The position numbers and the translations under genes were made by a program. A stretch of DNA of 64,000 nt. It comes from Rhodospirillaceae bacterium (GTDB lineage Bacteria; Pseudomonadota; Alphaproteobacteria; Bin65). This document shows positions 54,806 through 64,000 of this stretch, piece after piece. The notes beneath the pieces are model-generated. The model had not been told where the DNA came from. It worked only from the letters and a program-made list of their open reading frames with translations, and made no database searches. The DNA is taken from NCBI GenBank assembly GCA_009840595.1, contig VXNK01000095.1, forward strand, positions 36,942 through 100,941, given 5' to 3'. How positions within the stretch are numbered: position 1 is the first letter of the stretch; each line of letters opens with the position of its first letter.

Positions 54806-56083
54806 TCAGAACCGGTCCGACCGATAGGGCGTCAGGTCGACCCTCGGTTCGCGGCCGCAGGCCAGGTCGGCTACCAGCAGGCCGGTAATCGCGCCCATGG
54901 TCAGGCCGAGTTGGCCGTGGCCGAAGGCGAAGAACGTGTTGGGATGTCGGCGCGATTGCTCGATAACCGGCAGGCTGTCCGGAATCATCGGCCGGTGGCC
55001 CATCCAGGGCCGGGTCTCCGCGCCCTTGAGGCCCGGCAGCATGTCCTGCGCCAGGGGCAGCAGCATTTCGGCGCGTTCGTAGTTCGGCGCGGCCTCGAGG
55101 CTCGCCAGTTCCACCATTCCGGCAAGGCGCAGGCCGCCGGACATGGGCGTCACGGCGAAATGGCGTTTGCCGTCCAGCACCGGCCCGTTGATCCGTACGG
55201 TCTCGTCCAGCAGCATCAGATGATAGCCGCGGGCGGATTCGAGCGGCACCGAAATGCCCAGGTCCCGGGCGAATTTCTTCGAGAAGACACCGGCGGCGAG
55301 AACCAGCCGCTCGACGGGGATCGTTTCCGATGCCGTGCGCAGGCCGCTCGGCCCGGCAGGGCCGATCTCGATGCCGGTGACCTCCGCCTTCCGGAATACA
55401 CCGCCCATCCTGCCGAACGCTTCGGCGAGCCGCTCGGTCAGGTGCTTCGGATCGACGGTATAGAAGCAGTCCGGCAGATGGAATCCGTGGGTGTAGTCCC
55501 GGTTCAGCGCCGGCTCCATCTGGCGCAGTTCGTCGGCGTTCACCGTGTCCACCCGAACGCCGTGGCGGCGAAACATGTCCATTTCCCAGCCGGCGGCCCG
55601 GGCGTCCGCCGCACCGCGGTAGACGAACAGCAGCCCCTTGTAGCGCAACATGTCCTCGGCGCCGGCCGCCCTGACCAGCTCGCGATAGGCGTCGCCGACA
55701 TGATCCAGCAGGCGCATCTGGTCGCGGGCATTGGCCTCGGTCCGGCGCGCCGACGACTCCCGCACGAAGCGCCACAGCCAGGGGATCAGCCGGGGCAGGT
55801 AGCGCCAGCGGATGACCAGCGAGCCCTTCGGATCGAGCAGCATGGCGGGCACCTGGCGCAGCATGCCGGGTGTCGCCATCGGCATCGGCGTGCCGGTCTG
55901 GATCAAACCGGCATTGCCGCTCGACGTGCCGGCGCCCGGCGTGTCCCGGTCGATCAGGGTGACGCTGAAGCCTTCGCGCTGCAGCGCCAGTGCGCAACAG
56001 GTGCCGACGATGCCGGCCCCGAGGACTGTGACTGCGCCCCGGTCGCCCCCCCGGCCGGCTTCGTTCGCGTCGCTAGTCGGCAA
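54806..56083 (-). CDS. D-amino-acid dehydrogenase-type FAD oxidoreductase
   Basis: 425 aa DAO-superfamily protein. VTVLGAGIVGTCCALALQREG binds FAD; GTSSGNAGLIQTGTPMPMATPGM and LESARGYHLMLLDE are DadA-like. PWMGHRPMIPDSLPVIEQS and GHGQLGLTMGAITG close the fold. It would oxidise a D-amino acid to an imino acid and pass electrons to the respiratory chain. Its first codons overlap the upstream RidA gene by 11 bases, which fits removal of the imine by RidA. Confidence 0.85.
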   Translation of the reverse strand: MPTSDANEAGRGGDRGAVTVLGAGIVGTCCALALQREGFSVTLIDRDTPGAGTSSGNAGLIQTGTPMPMATPGMLRQVPAMLLDPKGSLVIRWRYLPRLIPWLWRFVRESSARRTEANARDQMRLLDHVGDAYRELVRAAGAEDMLRYKGLLFVYRGAADARAAGWEMDMFRRHGVRVDTVNADELRQMEPALNRDYTHGFHLPDCFYTVDPKHLTERLAEAFGRMGGVFRKAEVTGIEIGPAGPSGLRTASETIPVERLVLAAGVFSKKFARDLGISVPLESARGYHLMLLDETVRINGPVLDGKRHFAVTPMSGGLRLAGMVELASLEAAPNYERAEMLLPLAQDMLPGLKGAETRPWMGHRPMIPDSLPVIEQSRRHPNTFFAFGHGQLGLTMGAITGLLVADLACGREPRVDLTPYRSDRF

Positions 56084-56468
56084 GGGCGATGCACTCGATC
56101 TCGATATCGAAATCCAGCGGCCAGGACGCGACGGTGACGAAGCTGCGCGCCGGCGGATCCTTCGGGAAATAGGTCTTGTAGATTTCGTTGAAGCGCTTGA
56201 AATGGGCGGCGTTGACGGAAAAGACCGTCACCTTCACCACCTGCTCCATCGAGGAGCCGGCGCATTCCAGGCAGTATTTCACCGCCTCCAGGCAGGCGCG
56301 CGTCTGGGTCTCCAGATCGCCCTTGACCAGGTCGCCGGTCTTGATGTCGAACGGCGGCTGGCCGGAGACGAAGACGAAGCCGTTCGCCTTCACGACCGGC
56401 GACAGGGGGACGTTGTTCTTGCGCAGGCCTTCGGAGAGGCCGGGAACCTCGGGAATTTCTTTCGTCAT
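56073..56468 (-). CDS. RidA-family enamine/imine deaminase
   Basis: 131 aa from the ATG at 56468, with an AAGGAG ribosome-binding site. LSPVVKANGFVFVSGQPPFD and LEAVKYCLECAGSSMEQVVK, followed by PARSFVTVASWPLDFDIEIE, are the Rid-family blocks; the Arg of PARS binds the carboxylate of the substrate. RidA hydrolyses reactive 2-imino acids. It is co-transcribed with the D-amino-acid dehydrogenase whose product it would clear. Confidence 0.9.
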   Translation of the reverse strand: MTKEIPEVPGLSEGLRKNNVPLSPVVKANGFVFVSGQPPFDIKTGDLVKGDLETQTRACLEAVKYCLECAGSSMEQVVKVTVFSVNAAHFKRFNEIYKTYFPKDPPARSFVTVASWPLDFDIEIECIALAD

Positions 56469-56565
56469 GGTGCGCTCCTTGACTGGTTCAGAGGGATTTC
56501 GGAAACCGCATGATGTATAGCAATGCGAGACCCCGCTACGAGGAAATTCAGCGGGCCTGCTTGAC

Positions 56566-56581
56566 ACAACAATATTGTTGT
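56566..56581. promoter_or_regulatory. perfect 16-bp palindromic operator of the nucleotidyltransferase/XRE module
   Basis: ACAACAATATTGTTGT is a perfect palindrome 7 bases before the first ATG of the module. It overlaps the last base of a perfect -35 box TTGACA (56561-56566). The downstream gene pair encodes an XRE-type DNA-binding protein, the obvious candidate ligand. No good -10 box is visible at the right distance upstream of the ATG; the message may be nearly leaderless. Confidence 0.7.
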
Positions 56582-56588
56582 TCTACAT

Positions 56589-57032
56589 ATGCTTCCTGAG
56601 TTTGACGAAAATGGCCAGTTGCCTCCGGGCGTCCACCGGGCAACATGGAGTGAGTTTGTTGAGCGGTATGCGACAACGAACCACCGGCGCAAACTCCTGG
56701 AAGGCATGGAGCGCCTGATCGAACATCTGAAATCGATCAAATGCACTGCGCTTTATGTGAACGGGAGCTTTGTGACAAGCAAGGAAAGGCCAAATGACTA
56801 TGACGCCTGCTGGAATGTCCGGGGCGTCAAGTTTGAATTAATCGATCCCGTGTTGCTTGGTGCCGATGACGATGGCAAGCAAGCCATGCTTGAGAAATAT
56901 GGAGGCGACATCCGTCCGGACCAATTTTCGCCGGTTGAACTTGACGGAACCTATCTGGATTTTTTCCAGATCGACCGGGACGGGAACCCCAAAGGAATCG
57001 TTGAACTCTCGCTCGTGGAGATCGAACCGTGA
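56589..57032 (+). CDS. DUF6932-type nucleotidyltransferase-like protein
   Basis: 147 aa. PEFDENGQLPPGVHRATWSE opens it and VNGSFVTSKERPNDYDACWN contains the GS...DxD pattern of minimal nucleotidyltransferases. The Leu/Glu helix before it (LLEGMERLIEHLKSIK) also fits that fold. Base composition is lower in GC than the neighbours. Its stop overlaps the GTG of the XRE gene (GTGA). Two-gene nucleotidyltransferase/HTH units of this kind behave like toxin-antitoxin or mobile defence modules; activity here is inferred, not shown. Confidence 0.75.
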   Translation: MLPEFDENGQLPPGVHRATWSEFVERYATTNHRRKLLEGMERLIEHLKSIKCTALYVNGSFVTSKERPNDYDACWNVRGVKFELIDPVLLGADDDGKQAMLEKYGGDIRPDQFSPVELDGTYLDFFQIDRDGNPKGIVELSLVEIEP

Positions 57033-57454
57033 TCAAGAACGACCGACAATTGGCGGTCGCTGAACGTCAGCGCGAAAAGCTGCGCGATGCTTCGGCGAGA
57101 CCGGCGCCTGCGGACTCCGATGGACGACTGGTCGAGGCGCACCGGCGGGCGCTCGAAGCGGACATAGCCAAGCTGGATGCCGAAATCTCCGCATACCAGG
57201 TCGCTCGAAGCGGTATTGCAGACCTGGCTGCGTTAGGTGCAGTCGACGGTTTCGGAAAAGAACTGGTTCTCGCGCGAATCGCTGCCGGGCTGACGCAAAA
57301 GGAGCTTGCGGCCAGGCTTTCGAAGAAGACGCAGCAGGTTCAGCGGTATGAACAAAACTTGTATGCGTCTGCAAGTTTGAAGACTCTCACTCAAGTGGCG
57401 CATCTGTTCGTCGATGTGCTTCAAGAGCGGACGAAGACGGCCATCGGCCGCTAG
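57029..57454 (+). CDS. XRE-family helix-turn-helix protein with N-terminal coiled coil
   Basis: 141 aa, GTG start overlapping the upstream stop. The N-terminal half is a charged helical segment (RQLAVAERQREKLRDA, HRRALEADIAKLDAEISAYQ). The C-terminal XRE domain is VLARIAAGLTQKELAARL then SKKTQQVQRYEQNLYASASL. It probably represses the module from the palindrome at 56566-56581 and neutralises its partner. Which of the two proteins is toxic is not known. Confidence 0.8.
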   Translation: MIKNDRQLAVAERQREKLRDASARPAPADSDGRLVEAHRRALEADIAKLDAEISAYQVARSGIADLAALGAVDGFGKELVLARIAAGLTQKELAARLSKKTQQVQRYEQNLYASASLKTLTQVAHLFVDVLQERTKTAIGR

Positions 57455-57503
57455 ATACTCGCAGACCGCCGCGGCTTCAGCTTTGTCTCGCCGATAGCAG
57501 CCG

Positions 57504-58715
<1,212 letters not shown>

Positions 58716-58925
58716 GGCGGGCTCCTGGACATGGCGGCTGCGCCGAACGGGCGCCGGCGCGCTGCCGCAATCCCTACAGGATGCCGGGCGACTGCGGCCA
58801 TGTGATCGGATGGCGCGGCCGGGCCTGCGATTCGCCCTTGCGACGGGTGCTGCGAACGGGGCCGGGCGCTGCCCGATTTACACAACGGCATTCCCGGCTA
58901 TGCTGCGCCGGTTTGGGGAGGGCGC

Positions 58926-59723
58926 ATGGCGCAGGCGGAAAATTCCGAGGCGATGATCTCGGTTCGGGGCGTGACGAAGCGGTTCGGCGGCCTGACGGCC
59001 GTCGATAACTGTTCGCTGGAGGTCGCCGCCGGGACGATCACCGGCCTGATCGGGCCGAACGGCGCCGGCAAATCGACCCTGTTCAACATCATCGCCGGCG
59101 TGTTTCCGCCGACCGGCGGGCAGGTCTTTCTCGACGGCGAGAACGTCACCGGGATGAAGCCGCATCGCCTCTTCGAGCGCGGCCTGGTGCGCACCTTCCA
59201 GATCGCCCACGAATACCCCCGGCTGCCAGTGATCGAAAACCTGATGGTCGTCCCGCCGGGCCAGGCCGGCGAACAGCTGGCGACCGCCCTGTTCCGGCCC
59301 GGCCGGATCCGCGCCCAAGACGCCGAGGTGCGCCGCCGCGCAGAGGATGTGCTGGATTTCCTGCGCCTGTCGCCGCTCAGATACGAACTGGCGGGCAACC
59401 TGTCCGGCGGGCAGAAGAAGCTGCTGGAGTTGGGCCGCACGATGATGACGGATGCCCGCGTCGTCCTGCTCGACGAGGTCGCCGCCGGCATCAACCGGGC
59501 CCTGCTGGCCTCGCTCGCCGGCGATATCGAGCGCCTGAACCGCGAGCGCGGCTATACCTTCTTCGTGATCGAGCACGACATGGACCTGATCGGCCGGCTG
59601 TGCGACCCGGTGATCGTCATGGCCCAGGGCAGCGTGCTGACCCGGGGCAGCATGGCGGACATCCGCGCCGACCGGCGGGTGATCGAGGCCTATCTCGGCG
59701 TGAACGACGAGGAAGCCGCCTGA
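58926..59723 (+). CDS. branched-chain-type ABC transporter ATP-binding protein (LivG-like)
   Basis: 265 aa. Walker A GPNGAGKSTLFNIIAG, signature LSGGQKKLLELGRTMM, Walker B VVLLDEVAAGI and switch His in VIEHDMDLI are complete. The long insertion after the Q-loop (QIAHEYPRLPVIENLMV...) is usual for LivG. First gene of a four-gene LivG-F-H-M set. The periplasmic binding protein that would define the substrate is not in the window. Confidence 0.92.
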   Translation: MAQAENSEAMISVRGVTKRFGGLTAVDNCSLEVAAGTITGLIGPNGAGKSTLFNIIAGVFPPTGGQVFLDGENVTGMKPHRLFERGLVRTFQIAHEYPRLPVIENLMVVPPGQAGEQLATALFRPGRIRAQDAEVRRRAEDVLDFLRLSPLRYELAGNLSGGQKKLLELGRTMMTDARVVLLDEVAAGINRALLASLAGDIERLNRERGYTFFVIEHDMDLIGRLCDPVIVMAQGSVLTRGSMADIRADRRVIEAYLGVNDEEAA

Positions 59724-59724
59724 T

Positions 59725-60471
59725 ATGCCCGGCGACATGCTACTGGCGAAGGGCATGACCGGCGGCTACGGCGGCGGCGATATCCTCAAAGGCGTCGACC
59801 TGGCGGTGGACGCCGGCGAGATCGTAGCGATCATCGGGCCGAACGGTGCGGGAAAATCCACCGCCATGAAGGCGGTTTTCGGCCTGGTCCGGCTGCGCGA
59901 GGGCGAGATCCGCTTCCGGGGCGAGGACATCGGCGCCTGCCAACCCGACGAACTGGTCCGCAAGGGCATGGCCTATGTGCCCCAGGAGCGCAGCATCTTC
60001 CCGTCTCTCACGGTGCACGAAAACCTCGAAATGGGCGCCTTCATCCGGCGCGACGATTTCAGCCACGTCATCGACCAGGTCTACACCCTGTTCCCGCCGC
60101 TGAAGGACAAGCGCCGCCAGCAGGCCGGCGAACTTTCCGGCGGCCAGCGCCAGATGGTGGCGTTCGGCCGGGCGCTGATGACGGAGCCGGCGCTGCTGCT
60201 GCTCGACGAGCCGACCGCCGGCCTGTCGCCGGTCTACATGCGCGAGATTTTCGAGCGCGTGATCGCCGTCAACGAAACCGGAGTCGGCATCCTGATGGTC
60301 GAGCAGAACGCCCGCCAGGCGCTGAAGATCGCCCATCGCGGCTATGTGCTGGCAACCGGCGAGAACATCTTTACCGACAGCGGCGATGCGCTGCTCGCCA
60401 ACCCGGAAGTGGCCGAGAGTTTTCTCGGCGGACACGGCGACCAGGCCAAGCGGGGCGGGGCCGGCGCTTGA
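59725..60471 (+). CDS. branched-chain-type ABC transporter ATP-binding protein (LivF-like)
   Basis: 248 aa. Walker A is GPNGAGKSTAMKAVFG, the signature LSGGQRQMVAFGRALM, Walker B LLLLDEPTAGLSP, and VEQNARQALKIAHRGYVL is the LivF-type C-terminal end. It starts one base after the LivG-like stop codon, and its stop overlaps the TTG of the permease. Confidence 0.93.
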   Translation: MPGDMLLAKGMTGGYGGGDILKGVDLAVDAGEIVAIIGPNGAGKSTAMKAVFGLVRLREGEIRFRGEDIGACQPDELVRKGMAYVPQERSIFPSLTVHENLEMGAFIRRDDFSHVIDQVYTLFPPLKDKRRQQAGELSGGQRQMVAFGRALMTEPALLLLDEPTAGLSPVYMREIFERVIAVNETGVGILMVEQNARQALKIAHRGYVLATGENIFTDSGDALLANPEVAESFLGGHGDQAKRGGAGA

Positions 60472-61391
60472 TAGACTTCGTCAACCAGTATCTGATCCCG
60501 GCGCTGGTGCTGGGCAGCATCTACGCCCTGGGCGCAATCGGCGTCTCGATGATCTACGCCATCCTGCGCTTCGCCCATTTCGCCCATGGCGACCTGATGG
60601 CGACGGGCGCGTATATCGGCCTGCTCGTCGTCTGGGTGCTCGATGCGACGCCGCTCGCCGAACTCTCGGTCAACGTCCGGCTGCTGATCGGGCTGCCCGC
60701 GGCCTTCGCCGGCACCGCAGCGGTCGCCATCCTGATCGACCGCCTGTTCTACAAGCCGTTCCGGCGCGCCCGCTCGATGATCGTCGTGGTGATCGCGTCC
60801 TTCGGCGTGGCGCTGATGCTGCGTTCGCTGGTCCAGCTCTTCTTCGGCGTCGACGTGATCAACTACGCCGACGGCATCCAGTTCCCGCTCAAGGAGTTCC
60901 AGCCTTTGCGCATCCTGGAGCGCCACATCTATATCGTCGTCGTCACGATCGCCCTGATGCTGGCCCTGCACTGGTTCCTGACCCGGACCCGGACGGGCAA
61001 GGCGATGCGCGCGATGAGCGACGATGCCGACCTGGCCCGGGTCTCCGGCATCGACACCGAACGGGTCGTGATCTGGACCTGGATCCTCGGCGCCGGACTG
61101 GTCGCGGTGGCGGGCGTCTTCCTCGGCATGGACACGCGGCTGGTGCCGACCATGGGGTGGGACCTGCTGCTGCCGATCTTTGCCGCGGCGATCCTGGGCG
61201 GCCTCGGCCAGCCCTATGGCGCGATCGCCGGCGGCCTCATCATCGGCGCGATGGAGGAGCTTTCGACCTATCCGTGGATCGGCGACGGTCCGCTCGTGCC
61301 GCCGGACTACAAGACGGCCGTCGCCTTCGCGGTCATGGTGCTGATGCTGATCTTCCGGCCGCGCGGCATTTTCAGGGGAAGGGTGCTGTAG
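60468..61391 (+). CDS. branched-chain-type ABC transporter permease (LivH-like)
   Basis: 307 aa, TTG start within the TTGA overlap. About eight membrane helices, with LGSIYALGAIGVSMIYAILRFAHFAHGD at the start and AMRAMSDDADLARVSGIDTERV as the EAA-type coupling loop. AAILGGLGQPYGAIAGGLIIG is near the end. In Liv systems this subunit pairs with LivM. Confidence 0.92.
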   Translation: MIDFVNQYLIPALVLGSIYALGAIGVSMIYAILRFAHFAHGDLMATGAYIGLLVVWVLDATPLAELSVNVRLLIGLPAAFAGTAAVAILIDRLFYKPFRRARSMIVVVIASFGVALMLRSLVQLFFGVDVINYADGIQFPLKEFQPLRILERHIYIVVVTIALMLALHWFLTRTRTGKAMRAMSDDADLARVSGIDTERVVIWTWILGAGLVAVAGVFLGMDTRLVPTMGWDLLLPIFAAAILGGLGQPYGAIAGGLIIGAMEELSTYPWIGDGPLVPPDYKTAVAFAVMVLMLIFRPRGIFRGRVL

Positions 61392-62333
61392 ATGGAACTG
61401 TACGGCCTTTTCCTGTTCGCCGTCGGTTTCCTGACCATGGCGATGATCTATGCGGTCGCCAGCCTGGGCGTGAACGTCAACTGGGGCTTCACCGGCCTGT
61501 TCAACGTCGGCGTGGCCGGCTTTTTCGCGGTCGGGGCCTATTCTTCCGCGGTGCTGACGGCGCCGGAAAGCGTCAACCATATCGGCGGCTTCGGCCTGCC
61601 GGTGCCGGTCGGCATCCTCGCCGCCATGGTGCTGGCCGCCCTGGTCGCCTGGCCGATCGGCAGGATCTGCCTGCGCCTGCGTTCCGACTATCTGGCGATC
61701 GCCACCATCGGCATCGCCGAAATCCTGCGCCTCAGCTTCCGCAACTACCAGCCGCTGGGCGGCGGCCCGTTCGGCGTCAACAACATCCCGCGGCCGTTCG
61801 AAAGCCTGCCCGGACCGTGGGACCAGATCGCCTTCCTGCTGCTGGTGGTCGCCATCGTCGGCGTCATCCTGTTCCTGGTGCAGCGCGCCTGGGCGGCGCC
61901 CTGGGGCCGGGTGCTGCGCGCCATCCGCGAGAACGAGGACGCGGCGGAGGCCGCCGGCAAGGATGTCGAGAAATTCCGCCTCCAGGCCTTCATCCTCGGC
62001 TCCGCGCTGATGGGCCTGTTCGGCGCCCTGATGGCCCACTACGTCAAGATCATCAGCCCGGAGGGCACCGAGCCCCTGCTCGTCACCTTCCTGCCCTGGG
62101 TGATGCTGATCGTCGGCGGTGCGGGCAACAACAAGGGCGCGGTTCTCGGCGCGATCCTGGTCTGGGGCCTGTGGACGATGACCGAACTGCTGACCGGCCG
62201 CCTGCCCGACGAATGGGCCCTGCGCGTCGGTTATCTGCGCATCTTCCTGATCGGCCTGCTGCTCCAGGTCGTGCTGCAGAAATTCCCCGGCGGCCTGCTC
62301 CCCGAACGCCCGCCCACCGTGCCGCGGGATTGA
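61392..62333 (+). CDS. branched-chain-type ABC transporter permease (LivM-like)
   Basis: 313 aa with eight to ten membrane helices. VNWGFTGLFNVGVAGFFAVG and RVLRAIRENEDAAEAAGKDV (coupling loop) are conserved, as is GAGNNKGAVLGAILVWGLW. The gene follows the LivH-like stop directly. It closes the operon; the tail is 36 bases from the convergent PIN gene. Confidence 0.92.
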   Translation: MELYGLFLFAVGFLTMAMIYAVASLGVNVNWGFTGLFNVGVAGFFAVGAYSSAVLTAPESVNHIGGFGLPVPVGILAAMVLAALVAWPIGRICLRLRSDYLAIATIGIAEILRLSFRNYQPLGGGPFGVNNIPRPFESLPGPWDQIAFLLLVVAIVGVILFLVQRAWAAPWGRVLRAIRENEDAAEAAGKDVEKFRLQAFILGSALMGLFGALMAHYVKIISPEGTEPLLVTFLPWVMLIVGGAGNNKGAVLGAILVWGLWTMTELLTGRLPDEWALRVGYLRIFLIGLLLQVVLQKFPGGLLPERPPTVPRD

Positions 62334-62369
62334 CGGGCCGCATTGCGGAGAATTGCTATCTCGCAGCCG

Positions 62370-62792
62370 CTACAGGTCGGCGAGCGCCGCCAAAAAGTCC
62401 GCCGGCGACAAGATCGGGATACCGCGAAACGGCGTCATGGAGAGGAGGTCGCGGTCTCCGGTTACTAGACAATCCGCCTCTCCGCTGAGGGCGGTTTCGA
62501 GCAGCTTGTCGTCATCCGGATCGCGACACCCAAGCGTTGCGCCCGATATCGATACGAATTTCGAAACAGCTTCGATTTGCGACAGCCAAACTGTCCTGAA
62601 TTCCCGTTCAATATAGCGATCGAACTTCGGCAGCATCAATCGGGTTCGGATCTCGGCGAACGTCTGGGTGGAGAAGAGCAGGAGGCCATCTTCCGACCGC
62701 ACCGCGTCGATGACCGCACGCGGCGATCCGCGGGAGTGGAGATCTGCGCTGATCAGGACGTTGGAGTCGGCGACGATCCGCTCAGCTTTCAT
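62370..62792 (-). CDS. PIN-domain toxin
   Basis: 140 aa. RIVADSNVLISADL gives the first acidic residue, TFAEIRTRL the second and DPDDDKLLETAL then VTGDRDLLSM the rest of the four-acid metal site of PIN ribonucleases. It belongs to the COG1569-like group. It overlaps the antitoxin gene by 11 bases and lies downstream of it, as in most such pairs. Confidence 0.9.
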   Translation of the reverse strand: MKAERIVADSNVLISADLHSRGSPRAVIDAVRSEDGLLLFSTQTFAEIRTRLMLPKFDRYIEREFRTVWLSQIEAVSKFVSISGATLGCRDPDDDKLLETALSGEADCLVTGDRDLLSMTPFRGIPILSPADFLAALADL

Positions 62793-63033
62793 CCGCCAGG
62801 AGCGCTTCGAGTCCGATTTCCGTCAGGCCGTTTGCCTCCGCCCGCTCGCCCATAGCGTCCATCGTCGCGGTCAGCCGGTCCCACGCCGCGCCCCGGAGCC
62901 GCTCGTATTCCTGTACTGACATGACTATATCGGTCGCCCGGCCATTCCGCGTGACCTGCACCGGCGCGCGCTGCGCCGCGTCGAGCAACCGGCCAAAGCG
63001 GTTCCTGGCGTCTCTGGCGGCAAATTCCTTCAT
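62782..63033 (-). CDS. Phd/YefM-family antitoxin
   Basis: 83 aa. KEFAARDARNRFGRLLDAAQ and PVQVTRNGRATDIVMSVQEY are the Phd/YefM DNA-binding domain; the C-terminal half (DRLTATMDAMGERAEANG...) should bind the toxin. It precedes the PIN toxin gene and probably represses the pair. The pair is a type II toxin-antitoxin system. Confidence 0.88.
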   Translation of the reverse strand: MKEFAARDARNRFGRLLDAAQRAPVQVTRNGRATDIVMSVQEYERLRGAAWDRLTATMDAMGERAEANGLTEIGLEALLADES

Positions 63034-63357
63034 GACGGCTACCGATCTTCCGGATTCGTGCGGACGATTGATCCCTTCGGCACTTCCGACAGCCCCGCGA
63101 TTGTGGCCCCGAAATTGTGGCTCCGCGATGCGAGCGGATTCTCAAGTCCCGATGCAGGCTCCGCAAAACGCGTCGGCTGCGGCCAATCCTGCAACGAGGG
63201 CAAGAGATTCGGGTGAAACGCCCATTGTACGGAATCTGATCGCCTGCCCGATTGTGTCAAGATGGGGCTAAGCGAGGTTACGTCGATTTTTCCCGCCGGG
63301 AAACGCGGTGCGGCCGATTCGCGGGCCACCTCGCCGGACCTGCGTCGCCCGAAGCGT
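63034..63357. other. intergenic region upstream of the toxin-antitoxin pair
   Basis: 324 bases without a gene. ATTGTGGC occurs as a direct repeat at 63100-63107 and 63114-63121, 14 bases apart and about 70 bases upstream of the antitoxin start, a possible operator. No terminator was recognised after the dehalogenase-like gene. Confidence 0.5.
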
Positions 63358-64000
63358 CTACTCCGCAGCCGCCTTGGAGACGTCGGCGACGGGATTGATC
63401 GCCGGCGCGACATAGGGGCTGGCGGTGGTTTCGCCGGCTTTTCCGCCGGCCGGCGGAGTCGCGGTGTAATGGGCCGGGGCCGGTTCGCCGCGCTGCTTGC
63501 GCTCCCACGCTTGCGCCGGCGTCTCCAGCAGGGCCGCCGCTGCCAGCGCCGCCTTGCGGTCGACCGTGTGGGGCGTGCCGGCGGCATCGGGCGCCGGCAT
63601 CATGTTGGCGTGGTAGTAGGCCATCTTCTGCTTGGCCGGATCGACGACGCGGGACGGGTCGATATCCCGCCGGTTGGTGCCGACCCGCGGTTCGACGGCG
63701 ATATCGTCGATGATCTCGTGGTCGAACCACCATTTCTTGACCGGATTGCGCGTGCCGTTGCCCAGCCAGTCGTCGGCCCAGGTGGCGATCGGCACCATCA
63801 GCGGCTTGAGAAACATGGCGTTGACGCCCATCCAGCTCGCCGCGCGCGTCAGGAGCGGCCCGTCGGCGTCGATCACCTTGTTGATCGGGCAGGTCTTCAT
63901 GCAGCGCCCGCAGGCCGCGCCCTTCATGTTGGTCAGGCGGTAGCGGGTGCAGCGCTCGGCGTCCGGCTTCCACATCTCGTAGCCGTTGAACATCACCTTG
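63358..64000 (-). CDS. reductive-dehalogenase-like iron-sulphur protein, C-terminal part
   Basis: At least 213 residues; the gene continues beyond the right edge. ERCTRYRLTN followed by GAACGRCMKTCPIN gives a C-x2-C-x3-CP cluster motif with an extra upstream Cys, as in the C-terminal ferredoxin region of reductive dehalogenases of the cytoplasmic, aerobic proteobacterial type. FNGYEMWKPDAERC before it is also typical. A long Pro/Ala-rich tail follows the cluster. The cobalamin domain that would prove the assignment is outside the window; QueG-like proteins share the motif but not the flanks. Confidence 0.65.
   Translation of the reverse strand, partial: KVMFNGYEMWKPDAERCTRYRLTNMKGAACGRCMKTCPINKVIDADGPLLTRAASWMGVNAMFLKPLMVPIATWADDWLGNGTRNPVKKWWFDHEIIDDIAVEPRVGTNRRDIDPSRVVDPAKQKMAYYHANMMPAPDAAGTPHTVDRKAALAAAALLETPAQAWERKQRGEPAPAHYTATPPAGGKAGETTASPYVAPAINPVADVSKAAAE

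Overview
The window is high-GC, tightly packed bacterial DNA. The gene repertoire points to a metabolically versatile alphaproteobacterium of Rhodospirillales type: aerobic CoA-dependent aromatic catabolism, polyhydroxyalkanoate (PHA) genes with an alphaproteobacterial PhaR, TRAP and branched-chain-type ABC transporters, and the order folP-glmM-thiD. The taxonomic placement is inferred from gene content and codon use only. No rRNA, tRNA, CRISPR array, insertion sequence or replication origin was found.

Layout. 1-6315 (+): a MarR-type regulator end followed by a crotonase, an acyl-CoA dehydrogenase, an aryl-CoA ligase and a fused aryl-CoA monooxygenase/reductase, an apparent 2-aminobenzoyl-CoA (or salicylyl-CoA) degradation operon. 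6347-9120 (-): acyl-CoA synthetase, ketopantoate reductase-like protein and a DUF1289 protein. 9175-13730: PHA block with phaR (-), a small coiled-coil protein, a PhaC-like hydrolase, phaA and phaB. 13757-17231: crotonase, NUDIX hydrolase, two hotdog thioesterases and an AraC regulator. 17232-20600: an AT-rich island with a mosaic alpha/beta hydrolase and an unknown beta-helix membrane protein; it cuts into the end of the next operon. 20510-26115 (-): a five-gene aromatic-type catabolic operon. 26116-29294: a regulatory-looking non-coding stretch, a Fic-fold protein lacking its catalytic histidine behind a six-copy repeat array, and a GPP34 protein.

29627-42347 (+) is the most interesting region. 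It is a compact bacterial microcompartment (BMC) locus: an Fe(II)/2-oxoglutarate dioxygenase, an acylating-type aldehyde dehydrogenase, two tandem-domain BMC-T shell proteins, an NTF2-fold protein, one BMC-P vertex protein and one BMC-H protein, followed by a GlxA-type regulator, a TRAP transporter, a nucleobase-type permease with an ATPase-like tail and a nitrilase-family hydrolase. It has no signature radical or B12 enzyme, no phosphotransacylase and no alcohol dehydrogenase. The working model is that the dioxygenase makes an aldehyde that is oxidised inside the shell.

42388-49827: a solute symporter system (DUF4212 plus a sodium:solute symporter with an EF-hand-like loop) opposite an exonuclease-CBS-nucleotidyltransferase fusion, then a YggT-like protein, a DUF169 protein and a DMT exporter. 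50056-56468: a BON-OmpA envelope protein with a small membrane partner, thiD, glmM, folP, a D-amino-acid dehydrogenase and RidA. 56589-57454: a two-gene nucleotidyltransferase-like/XRE module behind a perfect 16-bp palindrome. 57504-62333: a thiolase and a LivGFHM-type ABC transporter without its binding protein. 62370-63033: a PIN/Phd toxin-antitoxin pair. The right edge holds the C-terminal part of a reductive-dehalogenase-like iron-sulphur protein.
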